A stretch of 64,000 nucleotides of DNA. Origin: DASXZH01 sp963829965. Lineage in GTDB: Bacteria; Armatimonadota; Fimbriimonadia; Fimbriimonadales; Fimbriimonadaceae. The stretch is taken from positions 1-64,000 of the forward strand of contig CAWHLK010000028.1 of assembly GCA_963829965.1 (NCBI GenBank), in the 5' to 3' direction. This document shows positions 8,783 through 17,253 of the stretch, piece after piece; position 1 is the stretch's first letter, and each line of letters starts with the position of its first letter. The notes beneath the pieces were generated by a model. It was not told where the DNA came from. It searched no databases and was given only the letters and a program-made list of their open reading frames with translations. The position numbers were made by a program, and so were the translations under genes.

Positions 8783-8795
8783 GGTTTTCCCGAAC

Positions 8796-10484
8796 TTAGC
8801 CTGCCAACTCGCGCAGCTGAACAGCGTACTTGTCCTTCACTACCCTCCGTTTGACCTTCAGGGACGGCGTCAGTTCTCCGCTTTCGATTGAGAACTCAGC
8901 GTCGAGAATCCCGTGCCTTTTCACCTTTTCGTAATCGGCCAGGGTTTTGTTCACCTTGTCCACTTCTTGCTTGATGAGCTGTTTGACGGGCTCCAAATCA
9001 GCGATTTCCGAGTTCTTGCCAGTGAGTTTTAGCTCGGAACGCAAGCGGTCCCAATTGGGAAGAACCAGGCCGTAAACAAACTCGTTGCCATCGCCGAACA
9101 ACACTGCCTCGCTGATGAACGGGCTTTCGCGAAGTTTGTTTTCTATCGCCTGCGGAGCGACGTTCTTACCGTTTGCGAGAACGAGGAGGTCCTTTTTGCG
9201 ATCGGTGATTTTTAGACTGGCGCCGTCAAAGGCGCCGATATCGCCGGTGTGGAACCAGCCCTCCGCGTCGATTGCTTCCTCCGTTTCCTTGGGCAGATTG
9301 AAATAACCGATCATCCTGGCGGGGCCGCGCACCAGGATCTCGCCATCTTCAGCGATCTTCACTTCCACACCGGGGATAGGTTCGCCCACGGTGCCAGGGC
9401 GGTTTCTCTCGGGGTGGTTCAAGCTCGTAACGGCGGTGGTCTCGGTCAGCCCAAAACCTTGGATGATCAGGAGACCCAACGAGTCATAAAAATCGGAAAC
9501 GTGCGGTGGTAATGCCGCGCCGCCAGAGACGAAAAATCGGATACTGCCGCCGGTTCGCTCTCTTATCTTCTTCCCCACAATACTGTTGAGCACGCCGGCC
9601 AACGGGGCGAACTCGCCGTGCGCTTTCTTGGTTCCCTGACTCAGCGTGAGTTTGAAAAGCTTTTGCTGGAGGGGGGAACCCTTGGCTGCGGCGTCGATGA
9701 TGCGGTCCATCGTCGCTTCGAGGAACCGGGGGACGCACGCCATGATCGTTGGCTTGACCTCGATCATCTCGGTGGCCAAGCTCTTGAGGCTTCGGGACAT
9801 CGCCACGGTTGCCCCAATCGAAATGACGAGCGTGTCCGCGAACCGCTCGTACACGTGAGACATGGGCAGAAAGCTGAGGAAGGTGTCTTTCTCGGTGATA
9901 GGGTATGTGGCCCGGATGGCATCGCAAAGAAAAGTGAAACAGCGGTGGCTGAGCATGGCCCCTTTTGGCAAGCCGGTGGTGCCGCTGGTGTAGATGATCG
10001 TCGCGACCTCGTCGGGGTTGGCCATGTCGATTTCCCGGTTAAATTCCTCTTCCGAGATCTGGCTTTTAGTGGCGAGATCGGCGATGCTGCCTTCTTGGTC
10101 CTTGAGGAGAACGACCTTGATGTTCTCTAGCCCCTTCATTTTCTCGGCCTGCTCGGGCGAGCCTGCGACCGCGATTTGCGCGCCGCAATCCTTGGCGATG
10201 TATTGGCTCTGATCAGGCGGCAGGGTGGGATAGATGGGGACCAGAATGATGCCGAGCGTGCGGCTCGCCCAGTCCAAGAAAGCCCACTCCTTGCAGTTTT
10301 CGCTTTGGATCACGAATCTATCGCCGCGTTCTAAACCGAGAGCCTTGAGTGCAGCCGCATATGTTTTAACGGCTTGCCAAAGGGCCGAGTAGGTGACCGG
10401 TTTGAAGCCTTTGTCGTGATAGAGGATCGCGGGCTTATCGCCCCATTTCTGGCAGCTCTCGCGCAACACTGCGCCTAGGGTCAT
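8796..10484 (-). CDS. Long-chain fatty acid--CoA ligase (AMP-binding)
   Basis: An ANL-superfamily enzyme that activates fatty acids to acyl-CoA through an acyl-adenylate. The phosphate loop IYTSGTTGLPKGAMLSH is at about residue 165-180, and FGLTETTAV is the A5 motif. The hinge and adenylate contacts GWFHTGDIG and TDRKKDLLV lie near the C-terminal third. ATG 10484 (MTLGAVLRESCQ) is chosen. The alternative ATG 10520 would add 12 residues encoded entirely by the GTGACGG heptad repeat, which is unlike the family N-terminus. It is about 562 residues, typical for FadD15-like bacterial enzymes, and heads the minus-strand run into DUF167, FHA and PP2C. Confidence 0.92.
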   Translation of the reverse strand: MTLGAVLRESCQKWGDKPAILYHDKGFKPVTYSALWQAVKTYAAALKALGLERGDRFVIQSENCKEWAFLDWASRTLGIILVPIYPTLPPDQSQYIAKDCGAQIAVAGSPEQAEKMKGLENIKVVLLKDQEGSIADLATKSQISEEEFNREIDMANPDEVATIIYTSGTTGLPKGAMLSHRCFTFLCDAIRATYPITEKDTFLSFLPMSHVYERFADTLVISIGATVAMSRSLKSLATEMIEVKPTIMACVPRFLEATMDRIIDAAAKGSPLQQKLFKLTLSQGTKKAHGEFAPLAGVLNSIVGKKIRERTGGSIRFFVSGGAALPPHVSDFYDSLGLLIIQGFGLTETTAVTSLNHPERNRPGTVGEPIPGVEVKIAEDGEILVRGPARMIGYFNLPKETEEAIDAEGWFHTGDIGAFDGASLKITDRKKDLLVLANGKNVAPQAIENKLRESPFISEAVLFGDGNEFVYGLVLPNWDRLRSELKLTGKNSEIADLEPVKQLIKQEVDKVNKTLADYEKVKRHGILDAEFSIESGELTPSLKVKRRVVKDKYAVQLRELAG

Positions 10485-10488
10485 TGCG

Positions 10489-10516
10489 GTGACAGGTGAC
10501 GGGTTACGAGTGACGG
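10489..10516. repeat. Heptad repeat tract (GTGACRG-type)
   Basis: Four contiguous 7-bp units read GTGACAG, GTGACGG, GTTACGA, GTGACGG. They sit just upstream of the acyl-CoA synthetase start. They resemble the tract at 20206-20240. Confidence 0.6.
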
Positions 10517-10520
10517 GCAT

Positions 10521-11054
10521 TATCGATTGGGCGAAGGACCGAAGTTAATAGGATTGATGATAACCGTTTCGTGATACGAATAGCGCTATTGCCGGGCTTC
10601 GGCATCTAGGTCCTTTGGAACGCCTTCGGCGAAATCTGACCTTAGGCCCCTTTGGGCCTACCGAACGGCAGCGCATTGCGGCTCCCCGAGGTGACTGGAG
10701 CTCTCAGCAGTGGCGTTGGCGGCATAGGCGCGCCAAAATGGTTACTTCGAGACCTTTACGGCTCCGCAAACGTTTTCCGAGCTCAAAATGATGGCTCTGG
10801 CCCGATCCAAGTCGTCGGGGGCAACCGATACGTGCTCTTGAAAATGGGCATACATAGCAGTAAATCTGACATCTTGACGATTGAGTTCGTCAAACACATG
10901 GTCTTCGCACGGCGGTAATGCCCTAAAGGAACCTGCCCAAACAAAACGCGGAACAAAGATGAAATGATGCGCCCCATAGAGCGCAACGCCGATTCCACAA
11001 ATCAACGCATAAATTGCGAGGATACGAAAGGGGCCCTTCCTACTTCGCTAACTC
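10521..11054. other. Mostly non-coding stretch with one hairpin and a doubtful small ORF
   Basis: Between the acyl-CoA synthetase and the secreted protein gene I see only a perfect 7-bp-stem hairpin, TAGGCCC-CTTT-GGGCCTA (about 10643-10660), and one possible minus-strand small gene (separate entry). The hairpin has no T-tract, so I do not call it a terminator. Confidence 0.5.
10742..11005 (-). CDS. Possible small membrane-anchored protein, unrecognised
   Basis: An 87-residue frame starting at TTG 11005. The hydrophobic stretch CGIGVALYGAHHFIFV is followed by a soluble tail with DELNRQDVRF and PDDLDRARAII. The frame is open a little further upstream (PFRILAIYAL), so the true start may be elsewhere or the gene may be 5'-broken. 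An AGGAAGG sequence lies upstream but has no start codon at a useful distance. I do not recognise the family. Amino-acid composition looks protein-like, but the weak start keeps confidence low. Confidence 0.3.
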   Translation of the reverse strand: MICGIGVALYGAHHFIFVPRFVWAGSFRALPPCEDHVFDELNRQDVRFTAMYAHFQEHVSVAPDDLDRARAIILSSENVCGAVKVSK

Positions 11055-11765
11055 TTAGCCGGTTCCCAACCTATCGAAACCGCCCGGATAGTAGTCGAAC
11101 ATCACCTTCGCCGGCCCCTGAGGGGCTGCATTTAGGAACTTGATGAACGCTCCCGTTGGCCCGGTTTCCCATTTGCCTTCGGGCAAAGTGTTATAGATTT
11201 GGAAAACGCTGCGCGTGGTGTACTTTAAAGCCACATTGAGCTGCCCTACCGGGCCGCTCCATGTGCCAGCACCGGTGGTGGAGTAGGCGAAAACTTTAAG
11301 AGCGCCGTCCAGGCCGCCGTGGCCGAGAGGGGTGACCACATGAACTCGCAGGGAGTGCGCGCCGTGGCCGATGAAATTCATCTGGAGGGTGTAGGCGTCG
11401 GAATACGAGCCGTCGACCACGCCGCTTGCTTTTTTATGAGGATCGTCGGTCGGCACGTGGGTCGCTGGAATCCTGGTGAGGTTGACAGTCGCGTTGTCCA
11501 GGGTCGCGGAGACCTGAACCTGGTCTTGCATTCCCCAGCCGATATCCTCGCCGTCCACCGGGATTTTGACGGTAATAGAGGCCGACTTATCCGAGGTGTT
11601 CTTCATGTACGACAGGGAGTCGGTAATCGCGGTTGTCTTGGTGAACGAAGTTGACGCGTTATGGGTAACAAGGCTCACCGAAGAACCGGAGGAACTTGGC
11701 ACACCCGTGTAAATCACGGATACTCCGCCGCTCTGAAGGGCCAGTGCGAGAATCGGTAGGATCAT
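11055..11765 (-). CDS. Secreted protein of unknown function
   Basis: The protein is about 236 residues. A short signal peptide (MILPILALALQSGGVSV) is followed by a Ser/Thr-rich mature chain with alternating beta-type sequence, and no catalytic motif is visible. ATG 11765 is preferred over the upstream start at 11783, because the -10-like TATATT (11772-11777) lies exactly 6 nt before this ATG, as at other genes here. The central part (VRVHVVTPLGHGG to GTWSGPVGQLN) looks like a beta-sandwich. Probably exported to the periplasm or cell surface; function not known. Confidence 0.7.
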   Translation of the reverse strand: MILPILALALQSGGVSVIYTGVPSSSGSSVSLVTHNASTSFTKTTAITDSLSYMKNTSDKSASITVKIPVDGEDIGWGMQDQVQVSATLDNATVNLTRIPATHVPTDDPHKKASGVVDGSYSDAYTLQMNFIGHGAHSLRVHVVTPLGHGGLDGALKVFAYSTTGAGTWSGPVGQLNVALKYTTRSVFQIYNTLPEGKWETGPTGAFIKFLNAAPQGPAKVMFDYYPGGFDRLGTG

Positions 11766-11771
11766 ACGCCT

Positions 11772-11777
11772 AATATA
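11772..11777 (-). promoter_or_regulatory. -10 element for probable leaderless start
   Basis: TATATT on the minus strand ends 6 nt before ATG 11765, so transcription should begin at or next to the start codon. Confidence 0.45.
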
Positions 11778-12008
11778 CAACAAGCCGCAAGTGCGATTTT
11801 GGCGACGACCGTGTGAACTGCGCTCAACGGGGGCGCCGCCGAGAGAGTTGTGCTAGCCTCGCTCCACTTCGTTTCGCTCGGCGAGCACTCCTTTCTGTTG
11901 TTGAGTCACAACTCTTCATTTTTTTATCCTTCGATATCTCCCAGCACCACCCCTTGAGCGGTGCTTTCCGTAAGGTTGCTTCGTAAAGTCCAACCGGAGA
12001 TAAACGAA

Positions 12009-12440
12009 ATGACGATCATGGACATGAACCTTCAGCCGGACGTAGCCGACAAGGCGCGCCAACTTGAGATGTTAGCGGCGAACGTGGTGTTTACCAGCGG
12101 ACGTAGAACGGTGGAGCAGCAGGCGAGTGCCATGGCCCAAAACGAAACGGAGAGCCCCGGATACGTGCAGGCCACATACGCAGAGTCCGACGCGAAGGAA
12201 GCAATTCTTGCATGGCTGGCTGCCAATCCCGGCTCGGACCTGCCAACCATGACCCAGGGCTTCACGGATGTGCTTAACGGCCTTACTCCGGACCAGCAGC
12301 TTAAGATCTCGCGCCACCTTACGGGGCGGGCGTTTGATATTCAGCCCAATTCCGCCACGGAAGACCAGGTGAACTCGCTACAGCCACAGCTGTTTCTTAC
12401 CAGCGAAGGTGGACTGTCACGCTGGCATGTTCAGTTTTAA
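12009..12440 (+). CDS. M15-like (D-Ala-D-Ala carboxypeptidase/endolysin-type) small protein
   Basis: The protein is 143 residues from ATG 12009, chosen because GGAGAT lies just upstream (a start at 11961 lacks one). The sequence has the M15/VanY-like layout: TSGRRTVEQQASAMAQN (about 29-45), SRHLTGRAFDI with candidate zinc ligands His103 and Asp110, and SRWHVQF with His140. These match the SxHxxGxAxD and WH motifs. The protein is shorter than usual and has no signal peptide, which resembles phage endolysins more than secreted carboxypeptidases. No phage genes surround it. It would cleave peptidoglycan peptides if active; a toxin-like or anti-phage role is possible but unproven. Confidence 0.65.
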   Translation: MTIMDMNLQPDVADKARQLEMLAANVVFTSGRRTVEQQASAMAQNETESPGYVQATYAESDAKEAILAWLAANPGSDLPTMTQGFTDVLNGLTPDQQLKISRHLTGRAFDIQPNSATEDQVNSLQPQLFLTSEGGLSRWHVQF

Positions 12441-12830
12441 TGGATTCGAGCGGGCTCCTTAACGTACAACAGGATTAGCATGCGCTTTGATCGATTCGGC
12501 CAATCAAGTCTTCGAAGGCCGACGAGGACCGCTATTACGAGTTGCTTCGGCTGAAGACTCCTGAGGAAAAGCTACAGCTTGTGGTGGCTCACATGCGGCT
12601 CCGTAGGCATCTGAAAGAGATCGGCGATAAGCTGCGAAAGGAATTCGGTTGATTGAGCTTGACAGGGGCATCACCCCCGTTTGATTGGGCGCTCGTCCGT
12701 CGTTGGTGGGAGGCCTTCGGCCTGACAGAACTTCTTATTCAACTCGAGCTTCCATAGGCAGCTTTCAAAATAACCAAACCCCAAAAACCGATTTCCCCTT
12801 TCGTGCCGTCCTTAAACCCATACTGATGCC
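12441..12830. other. Intergenic region with a short ORF lacking a normal start
   Basis: An open stretch at 12503-12652 on the plus strand encodes about 49 protein-like, charged residues, beginning near KADEDRYYELLRLKTPEEK and ending KLRKEFG. It has no ATG, GTG or TTG after the upstream stop near 12490. It may be the 3' remnant of a small gene or a frame-broken small protein. Apart from this and the -10 element at 12819 I see nothing in the region. Confidence 0.3.
12819..12824 (+). promoter_or_regulatory. -10-like element for probable leaderless start
   Basis: CATACT ends exactly 6 nt before ATG 12831. The same hexamer at the same distance precedes the gene starting at 36891. There is no Shine-Dalgarno. 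Confidence 0.35.
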
Positions 12831-14129
12831 ATGACCCAGGACAAGGCGCTGCTCGTCCTCATCAGCATTCTGCTTATTCTTGCCAACGCGTTTTTTGTGG
12901 CGGCGGAATATGCCCTTGTCGGCGCACGAAGAAGCCGTATCCAGGCGATCGCAAGGCAACGCAAGCGCAACGCGAAGCTGGTTCTGGCCGTGCTGGGCGA
13001 CGTTTCGCCCTATGTTGCGGGAACCCAAATAGGCATCACCATGGTCGGCATTGCGGTGGGATCGATCACCGAGCCGTTCGTGAGAACCTGGCTGATGGCG
13101 ATCTTCGGAAACGGCGTGCCGAGACCTCTCAGCTACGTGGTTTCCTACCTCCTGATCACTTATTTGCTCGTAGTGGTTGGTGAGTTATTCCCCAAATACC
13201 TGACACTTCGCATGCCCGAGCGGGTCGCTTGGTACACGATCGGACCTCTTGCCGTTATCACGAAGATGCTCATGCCGCTAGCGTGGCTGGCGCAAACTTC
13301 GGCCACCTTGCTGCTGCGGCCCTTTGGCATTCGCGCAGAGCAACGGCGCTCTGAGGCTTTGGATAAGGATGAACTCTTGCTCCTGATTCGGGCGGGATCC
13401 AACGAGGGACTACTTGAGAAGGTTCAAGCGGACCTGCTTGCCCGGACCCTTCGCTTGGAGGACCTGGACGCCAAGGACATGATGGTGCACCGGCTGGACA
13501 TGAAAACTTTGGACGTGGACACGCCGAAAGAACGGCTGTTTTCCAAGCTGGCCGATATTCCCCACTCGCGCATCCCGGTTTGGGAGGAAGACCTTGACCA
13601 CCTCTTAGGAATCATCTACGTGCACGACATCATCAAGACTTGGAACCGGCGGGATTTCAATCTGCGGTCCCTTATCCGGCCGGCCTTGGCCGTGCCTGAG
13701 AATCTCACTGCCGATAAGGTGCTCACGACCATGCGCACCTCTAAAACTCAGATCGTGATCGTAATGGACGAATACGGCGGCACCAGCGGGCTAATCACGC
13801 TGGAAGACGTGGTGGAAGAGGTTTTTGGCGAACTGGAAGATCAGCTGGAAACCGATCGGCCGCAGATCGAGTTCCTTGAAAACGGCCGAATCTCCGCTCG
13901 GGCGGAGGTGCGCTTCGACGAGCTATGTTCCAGCCTTGGGCATGAAGTAAACGAGGACGTGTCTACCGACACTTTGGCAACCATGTTCCAGAACGCGCTC
14001 GATCGCGTACCCCGCCTTGGAGACTCCATCGAGACCGAATTGGGCACCCTGTACGTGGAGAACATGGCCCGTCGTCGCATTACTCGGGTATCACTTAAGC
14101 CCAAGCAAGAGAAGCCAAAACATCCATGA
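12831..14129 (+). CDS. CNNM/CorC-HlyC family protein (DUF21-CBS-CorC)
   Basis: A 432-residue membrane protein. The N-terminal DUF21 domain (about 1-190) has three to four helices, including NAFFVAAEYALVGARRSRI. A CBS pair (about 205-335) is recognisable from KDMMVHRLDMKTL and VMDEYGGTSGLITLEDVVEEVFG. The C-terminal CorC_HlyC domain spans about 345-425. The family is involved in magnesium/cobalt efflux or membrane stability; the older haemolysin label is not supported functionally. The gene is complete and stands alone, convergent with the sugar cassette on the other strand. Confidence 0.92.
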   Translation: MTQDKALLVLISILLILANAFFVAAEYALVGARRSRIQAIARQRKRNAKLVLAVLGDVSPYVAGTQIGITMVGIAVGSITEPFVRTWLMAIFGNGVPRPLSYVVSYLLITYLLVVVGELFPKYLTLRMPERVAWYTIGPLAVITKMLMPLAWLAQTSATLLLRPFGIRAEQRRSEALDKDELLLLIRAGSNEGLLEKVQADLLARTLRLEDLDAKDMMVHRLDMKTLDVDTPKERLFSKLADIPHSRIPVWEEDLDHLLGIIYVHDIIKTWNRRDFNLRSLIRPALAVPENLTADKVLTTMRTSKTQIVIVMDEYGGTSGLITLEDVVEEVFGELEDQLETDRPQIEFLENGRISARAEVRFDELCSSLGHEVNEDVSTDTLATMFQNALDRVPRLGDSIETELGTLYVENMARRRITRVSLKPKQEKPKHP

Positions 14130-14145
14130 GAACTTCTGGCCCTGC

Positions 14146-15147
14146 CTAGCAAATTGGGTGCGCAAACCCGAATCGCCGCCCCATGTCCAGACACTCCGTA
14201 AGGTCGCGAACGCCCCCGGACGCGGTTGCGTCTTGCAGGCAGGACGCGGCTGCGCAAACGCCGTATTCCAGGCACTTTTCAATTTCGTATTCCGCGTGCC
14301 AGCCGTAGAGCACCCCAGCGGCAAAGGCGTCCCCTGCGCCCACCATCCCTTTGATCATTTCGCCGGGAAGCTCTATTCTTCCGATAAGGGAATCTCCCGA
14401 TGGCCCGCAAGCATAAGCGCCATCTTCATAGTGGATGACGACCCATTTTCGAACGCCGACATTAAGCAGCTTCGTTGCCGCTTCGCGGAGGGTAGCGGCA
14501 GTGGGCGAGGCCAAGGGGACGCCGGTGCAGCGTTCCGCTTCGAACTCGTTCATGAAGCAGATGTCCACATGGGGCAACGTGGGCAGGACCACTGCGCGAA
14601 AGTTCGAGCTGCTCTCGCTCACCACATCCACGCTCGTGCTCACGCCCGCCTCAAGAGCGCGGCGAAGGACATGGCCGGCGACGGTGCCATCGGCGTGGGG
14701 TTGGTCCAGGCGATCCAACAGAAGCAAGTAGCCCAGATGAAAATGCTTGAAGGACGTTTCGGAGAAGTCGAAATACTCCTCCTCGAGGAGTGCATTGGCG
14801 CCTCGGCAGTGGAAGAACGTGCGGCGTCCTGTGCCTTGGACGGTCATTACATCGGTGTAGGATGTCGGCGCTTCTGAAGTCTTGCGGATCCGGCTGGTTT
14901 CGATGCGGCTGCCGCGGCACTGCTCAAGGATATACTCCCCTTGTGGATCGTCACCGACCAAGCCAATGCCGGCTAGCGGGTGGGGGAAGCCAAGTTGCAC
15001 AAGATCCGTCAGCACATTGAAGGCTGCGCCGCCGTTCGAAACGGATTCCGAGCGAATGGTCGTCAAGGCGTCCTGGGGCGGATACTCATCGATCATCTTT
15101 ACGCGGTCCAGGATCCAGTTTCCGCCCGCGATGATTCCTTCTCTCAT
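14146..15147 (-). CDS. PfkB-family carbohydrate kinase
   Basis: About 333 residues from ATG 15147 (MREGIIAGGNWILD). That ATG follows the stop of the oxidoreductase gene by a single base, which argues against the longer frame. The ribokinase-type features are the N-terminal NGGAAFNVLTDL substrate loop (about residue 40-50) and the C-terminal MVGAGDAFAAGVL motif with the catalytic Asp (about residue 282). It should phosphorylate a sugar, sugar acid or polyol with ATP. It is the last gene of a tight three-gene unit with a Gfo/Idh/MocA dehydrogenase and a class I aldolase, so the product is probably a sugar phosphate split by that aldolase. The substrate is unknown. Confidence 0.85.
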   Translation of the reverse strand: MREGIIAGGNWILDRVKMIDEYPPQDALTTIRSESVSNGGAAFNVLTDLVQLGFPHPLAGIGLVGDDPQGEYILEQCRGSRIETSRIRKTSEAPTSYTDVMTVQGTGRRTFFHCRGANALLEEEYFDFSETSFKHFHLGYLLLLDRLDQPHADGTVAGHVLRRALEAGVSTSVDVVSESSSNFRAVVLPTLPHVDICFMNEFEAERCTGVPLASPTAATLREAATKLLNVGVRKWVVIHYEDGAYACGPSGDSLIGRIELPGEMIKGMVGAGDAFAAGVLYGWHAEYEIEKCLEYGVCAAASCLQDATASGGVRDLTECLDMGRRFGFAHPIC

Positions 15148-15148
15148 G

Positions 15149-16264
15149 TCACAGGTTGGCGACGTTGCCAAGATTTGCCGATTCCAATGCGGCCGCAAAA
15201 ACCCGGTGGGATGTCAGAGCTTCTTCCACAGTGACGCAACCAAACTTGCCTCCCAGTTTGCCGGAGCGTTCGGCAAGAAAGGCGGCCCACATTTGCAGGA
15301 AGGAATCTGGGAAGCCGAATTCAAAAATGCCGCCGGTTACGGTTTTGAAAACCGATTGATAGCCCAAATCCACTCGCTGCCAGGCTTGTTGCTTCCCCGG
15401 CTCAAAAACCCAGAGCGTTTTTGTGTCCTTGGTGCTGTATTTCACTCCACCTTCGGTCCCAAGAACTTCGATGAACCACGTGTTGGTTTCGCCGGGCGCC
15501 AGGCGTTTCATCTCCAGGCGCATGGGTACATCGTCGCCGACGGTGCAGGATAGGGTTGCGTTGTCCCAAGTGTCGCAAGGAGTGGTCCCTCCCTTGCCGT
15601 CTGGGCGCTCCGGATAACCTTTTTGAAGGTGGGCGTAAACCGTGCGCGGAACCCAGCCAAGGCGCAGTGGAATGTGGAGAACATGCATGCCGAGATCGCC
15701 CATAACGCCGATTTCGCCACAGGTTTTAGATTGGCGTTTCCAGTTCGCAGCCTTGGTGGCATCGAGATCGCTGGAGTGAAGAAATCCGGCCCGGACCTCC
15801 AACAGCCGGCCGAGCTTTGCGCTTTGGACGTACTCCCAAACGCGTAGGGCGCCGGGGAAGTATGGGAATTCCGAGCTGCAACGCACGAAACGGCCGGTTT
15901 CCTCCTCAACCTTCGCGATGGCATGGCCCGCCTTGAGATCGATGCCGAAGGGCTTCTCGGCAAAGAGGTCTTTGCCCGCTTCTAGGCAAGCGATATAAAT
16001 CTTCTCATGGAGGTGGTGAGGGACGGCAACGTACACTACGTCCACCTCTTTTAGCTTGAGCAGGTCATGGTAGTCGCTTACAAAATGTTGAACCGAAGGA
16101 ACGCGTCTGAACCACTCGCGCGCGGCCTCCGAAGTGTCGCAAACCGCGACCAGCTCCGGCGCGGCCGGATGCTCGTCCAATGCGATCCACCGTGAAATAG
16201 CAACGGCCACTTCTTTGCCCATGAGGCCACCGCCGATAATTCCGATTCCGACTTTCTCGCCCAT
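15149..16264 (-). CDS. Gfo/Idh/MocA-family oxidoreductase
   Basis: A 371-residue NAD(P)-dependent sugar or polyol dehydrogenase. The Rossmann fingerprint GIGIIGGGLMGKEVA is at residues 5-19, and the EKPFGID motif near residue 100 carries the catalytic-region lysine. The C-terminal half is the expected beta-sheet dimerisation domain. It lies between the aldolase gene (1 bp away) and the kinase gene (1 bp away), so all three must be translated from one message. It probably oxidises or epimerises the ring of the cassette's substrate before phosphorylation. Confidence 0.9.
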   Translation of the reverse strand: MGEKVGIGIIGGGLMGKEVAVAISRWIALDEHPAAPELVAVCDTSEAAREWFRRVPSVQHFVSDYHDLLKLKEVDVVYVAVPHHLHEKIYIACLEAGKDLFAEKPFGIDLKAGHAIAKVEEETGRFVRCSSEFPYFPGALRVWEYVQSAKLGRLLEVRAGFLHSSDLDATKAANWKRQSKTCGEIGVMGDLGMHVLHIPLRLGWVPRTVYAHLQKGYPERPDGKGGTTPCDTWDNATLSCTVGDDVPMRLEMKRLAPGETNTWFIEVLGTEGGVKYSTKDTKTLWVFEPGKQQAWQRVDLGYQSVFKTVTGGIFEFGFPDSFLQMWAAFLAERSGKLGGKFGCVTVEEALTSHRVFAAALESANLGNVANL

Positions 16265-16265
16265 T

Positions 16266-17102
16266 TCAGGAACCTAAACCGAACTTGGCCATCGCTTCTT
16301 TCGCCGTGATGCGCTCATGGACGAGCGCCATCAGCGCGCGGGTCATCGCAGGAGGGTTGGCGTGCTGAATGATGTTCCGGCCATAGACGATGCCGTTCAC
16401 CCCTTGGCGCATCAGCTCTTCCGTACGCTCGAGCACTGCCTGGTCGGAGGCTTTGCCTCCTCCACGCACGAGCACAGGCACCTTGGCGATTTCCACCACG
16501 CGGTGGTATTCGGCGGGGTTGTCGCACGGGTCGGCCTTGATGATGTCCGCCCCCAGTTCCACCGCCTGACGGACAAGAGGCAGGATCTTGTTGATGTCGC
16601 CGTCCACCATATAGCCGCCTGCGTCTTTATTCGGCTGAAAAACCAACGGTTCGACCATCAGCGGGATCGCATATTTTTCGCTCAGGACCTTCAGCTTCAT
16701 CACGTTCTGGATGCACTGATCGGTGACTTCCGGCTCGCCAGGGATTTGGAAGATGTTGGCCACTACGCATGCCGCGTCTAGCCGCACGGCTTGGTCGGCG
16801 GCGTCCTCGATCATTCTGGAGAAGAGCGTTTTCGGCAGGGACTTCCCGTAAACGTTGGCTACGTCTGTTCTCAAAACAAGCGCAGGCTTGTTCTTGCCGG
16901 GAATTTGCTGGAGCCATTTGGCTTGGCCGATTGTGAGCTGGATGGCGTCTGGGGCCGCTTCAACCAGAGTGTTTACTGCCTTTTCGATGTCTTCTATGCC
17001 CTGAAGAAATGCGGGCTCGTTGAAGAATCCGTGGTCGATTGCCACGTCCAAACAGTTCCCGGACGCGGCGTTGAAGAGTCGGTTAAGGCGGTAGGTTTTC
17101 AT
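16266..17102 (-). CDS. Class I aldolase (DeoC/FbaB/LacD family)
   Basis: A 278-residue TIM-barrel aldolase starting at ATG 17102 (MKTYRLNRLFNAASGN). The Schiff-base lysine is expected at Lys189 in GADIIKADPCDN. The N-terminal CLDVAIDHGFF and the C-terminal VLVRGGGK and GIVYGRNI phosphate-binding segments match LsrF/FbaB-type enzymes. It is the first gene of the three-gene cassette. It should cleave a ketose phosphate into dihydroxyacetone phosphate or a related triose plus an aldehyde. Whether the substrate is a tagatose, deoxy or sulfo sugar cannot be decided from the sequence. Confidence 0.85.
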   Translation of the reverse strand: MKTYRLNRLFNAASGNCLDVAIDHGFFNEPAFLQGIEDIEKAVNTLVEAAPDAIQLTIGQAKWLQQIPGKNKPALVLRTDVANVYGKSLPKTLFSRMIEDAADQAVRLDAACVVANIFQIPGEPEVTDQCIQNVMKLKVLSEKYAIPLMVEPLVFQPNKDAGGYMVDGDINKILPLVRQAVELGADIIKADPCDNPAEYHRVVEIAKVPVLVRGGGKASDQAVLERTEELMRQGVNGIVYGRNIIQHANPPAMTRALMALVHERITAKEAMAKFGLGS

Positions 17103-17253
17103 CCGAACGATGGGAAGCATACTTGTTCAGGGGTGCCAGGGGAGTGGACGCCGCAACGCACGAGTTGTGTGGAGCGGAGGCCTCAAGCGTCGTCACGCAG
17201 CTGGAGAACAAAGTGCGATCAGGCTCGCGCACTCCAAATTCGGAAAGGCGCTA

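Noticed and set aside
10643..10660. Rho-independent terminator
   Set aside because: The stem is perfect, but no T-tract follows on either strand.
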